DNA from: Prorocentrum cordatum | Lineage: Eukaryota > Sar > Dinophyceae > Prorocentrales > Prorocentraceae | Reading direction: 5' to 3' | DNA length: 64,000 bases | NCBI GenBank assembly: GCA_963575745.1 | Contig: CAUYUJ010014326.1 | Span: 282,001-346,000, forward strand | Notes under the pieces: model-generated | What the model saw: the letters and a program-made list of their open reading frames with translations, nothing else | Database searches by the model: none | Told to the model about the DNA's origin: nothing | Position numbers and translations under genes: made by a program | Shown: piece by piece, positions 62,641-64,000 of the stretch | Layout of the letters: each line of letters opens with the position of its first letter | How positions within the stretch are numbered: position 1 is the stretch's first letter

Positions 62641-63200
62641 CGCGCGCGCACACGCGTCAACCCGAAAACCGCACGCGCGCGACGCGTGCCAGCCTGAAAA
62701 CTGAATGGTGAAACCCAATTGTGTCATGTGTATTCTGGGCCTCAACATGAGATCACACATCGTAGAAATGCACAGGTTTCGCGCTGCGCGCGCGCTCGGC
62801 ATGCGAAGAAGCGCGCGGGCAACGCGCGTCACCCCGAAAACTGAATGGTAAAAACCAATGGTTGCATTAGAATCCTGGGCCTCAACATGAGGTCACGTCT
62901 TGTGGAATAACACACTTTTCTTGTTACGCGCGCGCTCAGCGTGCGAAAAAGCACGCGGGTGATGCGTTCCACCCCGGAAACTCAATGGTGAAAACCAACT
63001 GTTTCACCTGCAGTTTGGGCCTCAACATGAGATCGCACATGGTGGAATATCACGTTTTCTTGTTGCGCCCGCGCGCGCGCGCTCGGCACGCGAAAAGGCA
63101 CGCGGGCAACGCGTGCCACTTCGAAAACTGAATGGTGAAAACTACCTGTTTCATGCGTATTCTGGGCCTCAACCTGAGATCACACACTGTGGAAGAACAT
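62640..63200. repeat. Four 140-bp satellite units
   Basis: CTGAATGGTGAAAACC recurs at 62701, 62841, 62981 (CTCAATGG) and 63128, and GGGCCTCAACATGAGATCAC follows about 36-38 bases later in each. Spacing is 140, 140 and 147. Each unit also has CGCGCGCTCGGC followed by GCGAAAA and a GCGGGCAACGCG box. Confidence 0.9.
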
Positions 63201-63299
63201 GTTTCCCAACCATCCTGTGGCGTTGGGTCCTCGTTTTGAAGAGACAGTGCCCCGCGTCTCCTTCCATCCTTCCTCCCGCTGCCCCCTCCTCCTCCCCCC

Positions 63300-63580
63300 T
63301 CCCCCTCCTCCCTCTCATCGTCATCATCATCGTCATCGCCATCATCATCGTCATCGTCATCGTCATCATCATCAGCGCCATCATGGTCGCCATCATCACC
63401 GTCGTCGTCATAATTACTAAAATCGTCGCCATCATCACTGTCATCGCTATTATCGTCACAATCCTCACGACCATCATCACCACCATCATCGTCATCATCA
63501 TCTTCGTCATCATCATCATCATCATCAGCATCATCATCATCGCTGTCATCATAATCATCGCCATCATCGCTGTCATCATC
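63300..63580. repeat. ATC trinucleotide microsatellite
   Basis: CATCATCGTCATCGCCATCATC and similar; minus-strand translations are Asp or Met runs and are not taken as coding. Confidence 0.9.
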
Positions 63581-64000
63581 CCTCACACGTTTCGTGGCCC
63601 CATATGGAGCTCCACCGAAGGCCCCAGTGCCACCGCCCGCATGCGTCGCCTACACCCAGTTCGGCACACCCCTCACACGCTTCGTGGCCCCATAGGGAGC
63701 TCCACTGAAGGCCCCAGTGCCACCGCCCGCATGCGTCACCTACATCCGATCTGGCACACCCCTCACACGTTTCGTGGTCCCATAGGGAGCTCCACCGAAG
63801 GCCCCAGCGCCACCGCCCGCATGCGTCACCTACACTCAATTCGGCACACCCCTCGCACGTTTCGCGGCCCCGTAGGGAGCTCCACCGAAGGCCCCAGCGC
63901 CACCGCCCGCATGCGTCACCTACACCCAATTCGGCACACCCCTCACACGTTTCGTGGCCTCATATGGAGCTCCACCGAAGGCCCCAGCGCCACCGCCCGC
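63581..64000 (-). repeat. 90-bp satellite with an open 30-codon frame, runs off the right edge
   Basis: CCTCACACGTTTCG(T/C)GG recurs at 63581, 63671, 63761, 63851 and 63941, exactly 90 bp apart, with scattered substitutions. The minus frame stays open through all copies; each unit reads GVGDACGRWHWGLRWSS, then (I/L)WGHETCEGCAEL, giving three Cys and four Trp per 30 residues. Whether it is translated is unknown. Confidence 0.9.

Noticed and set aside
62240-62660. Tyr/Arg-rich ORFs across CT, TA and CATA runs
   Set aside because: Products of simple repeats only.
63581-64000. CRISPR array
   Set aside because: The whole 90-bp unit is conserved with no variable spacers, and the genome is eukaryotic.
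1-64000. tRNA, rRNA or viral structural genes
   Set aside because: No cloverleaf boxes, rRNA signatures or capsid motifs were noticed in a by-eye reading; a tRNA or covariance-model scan was not possible.

Overview
The window looks like accessory chromatin from a dinoflagellate nuclear genome. The evidence is high GC, very heavy simple-sequence and satellite content, Ty1/copia and LINE remnants of the kind common in dinoflagellates, nearly all coding on one (minus) strand, and introns whose best in-phase boundaries use GC or possibly GA donors as well as GT. No bacterial gene organisation, CRISPR array, rRNA or tRNA was seen. The organism assignment is inference.

Layout. 1-13.3 kb: one minus-strand Ty1/copia-like retroelement broken by frameshifts and stops. 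In its coding order it has an acidic ORF, a coiled-coil/Cys-rich ORF, gag with a CCCH finger, aspartic protease, integrase and a linker; the reverse transcriptase would lie off the left edge. It is split at 3.6-8.9 kb by satellite DNA that includes a duplicated hexanucleotide/decanucleotide block. 13.9-19.1 kb: a second, heavily decayed minus-strand copia pol (integrase tail, linker, RT, RNase H). 19.2-20 kb: a CAAGATGG-type repeat.

20-26 kb and 47-56 kb are the two halves of one older minus-strand locus. It holds a LINE (APE-type endonuclease, reverse transcriptase, Zn finger, RNase H; 56.1-50.7 kb) and then a superfamily-1 helicase (50.3-46.98 kb). The helicase reading frame resumes at 25,973 and is followed by Cys-rich ORFs down to about 22.2 kb.

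The central result is what splits that locus. Positions 25,982-46,967 (20,986 bp) have perfect 30-bp terminal inverted repeats and are flanked by an exact 8-bp duplication, TCTATAGC. Removing the insert and one duplication copy restores the helicase frame across the junction (ERIDSAI-EKARASM). This is a large DNA transposon. Its genes are all on the minus strand and look intact: a 1,567-aa three-exon candidate transposase, an acidic/Ala-Pro protein, a cytosine-5 DNA methyltransferase, a 1,214-aa four-exon protein with an N-terminal Cys cluster, and a small basic exon. Identical TIRs, an exact duplication and open frames indicate a recent insertion into decayed older elements. The methyltransferase suggests the element could modify itself or its surroundings.

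56.4-58.5 kb carries a minus-strand gene with APTQVKA repeats. 58.5-64 kb is mostly trinucleotide, poly-C, CT, TA and CATA runs, ending in a 140-bp satellite and a 90-bp satellite whose unit is an open 30-codon frame.
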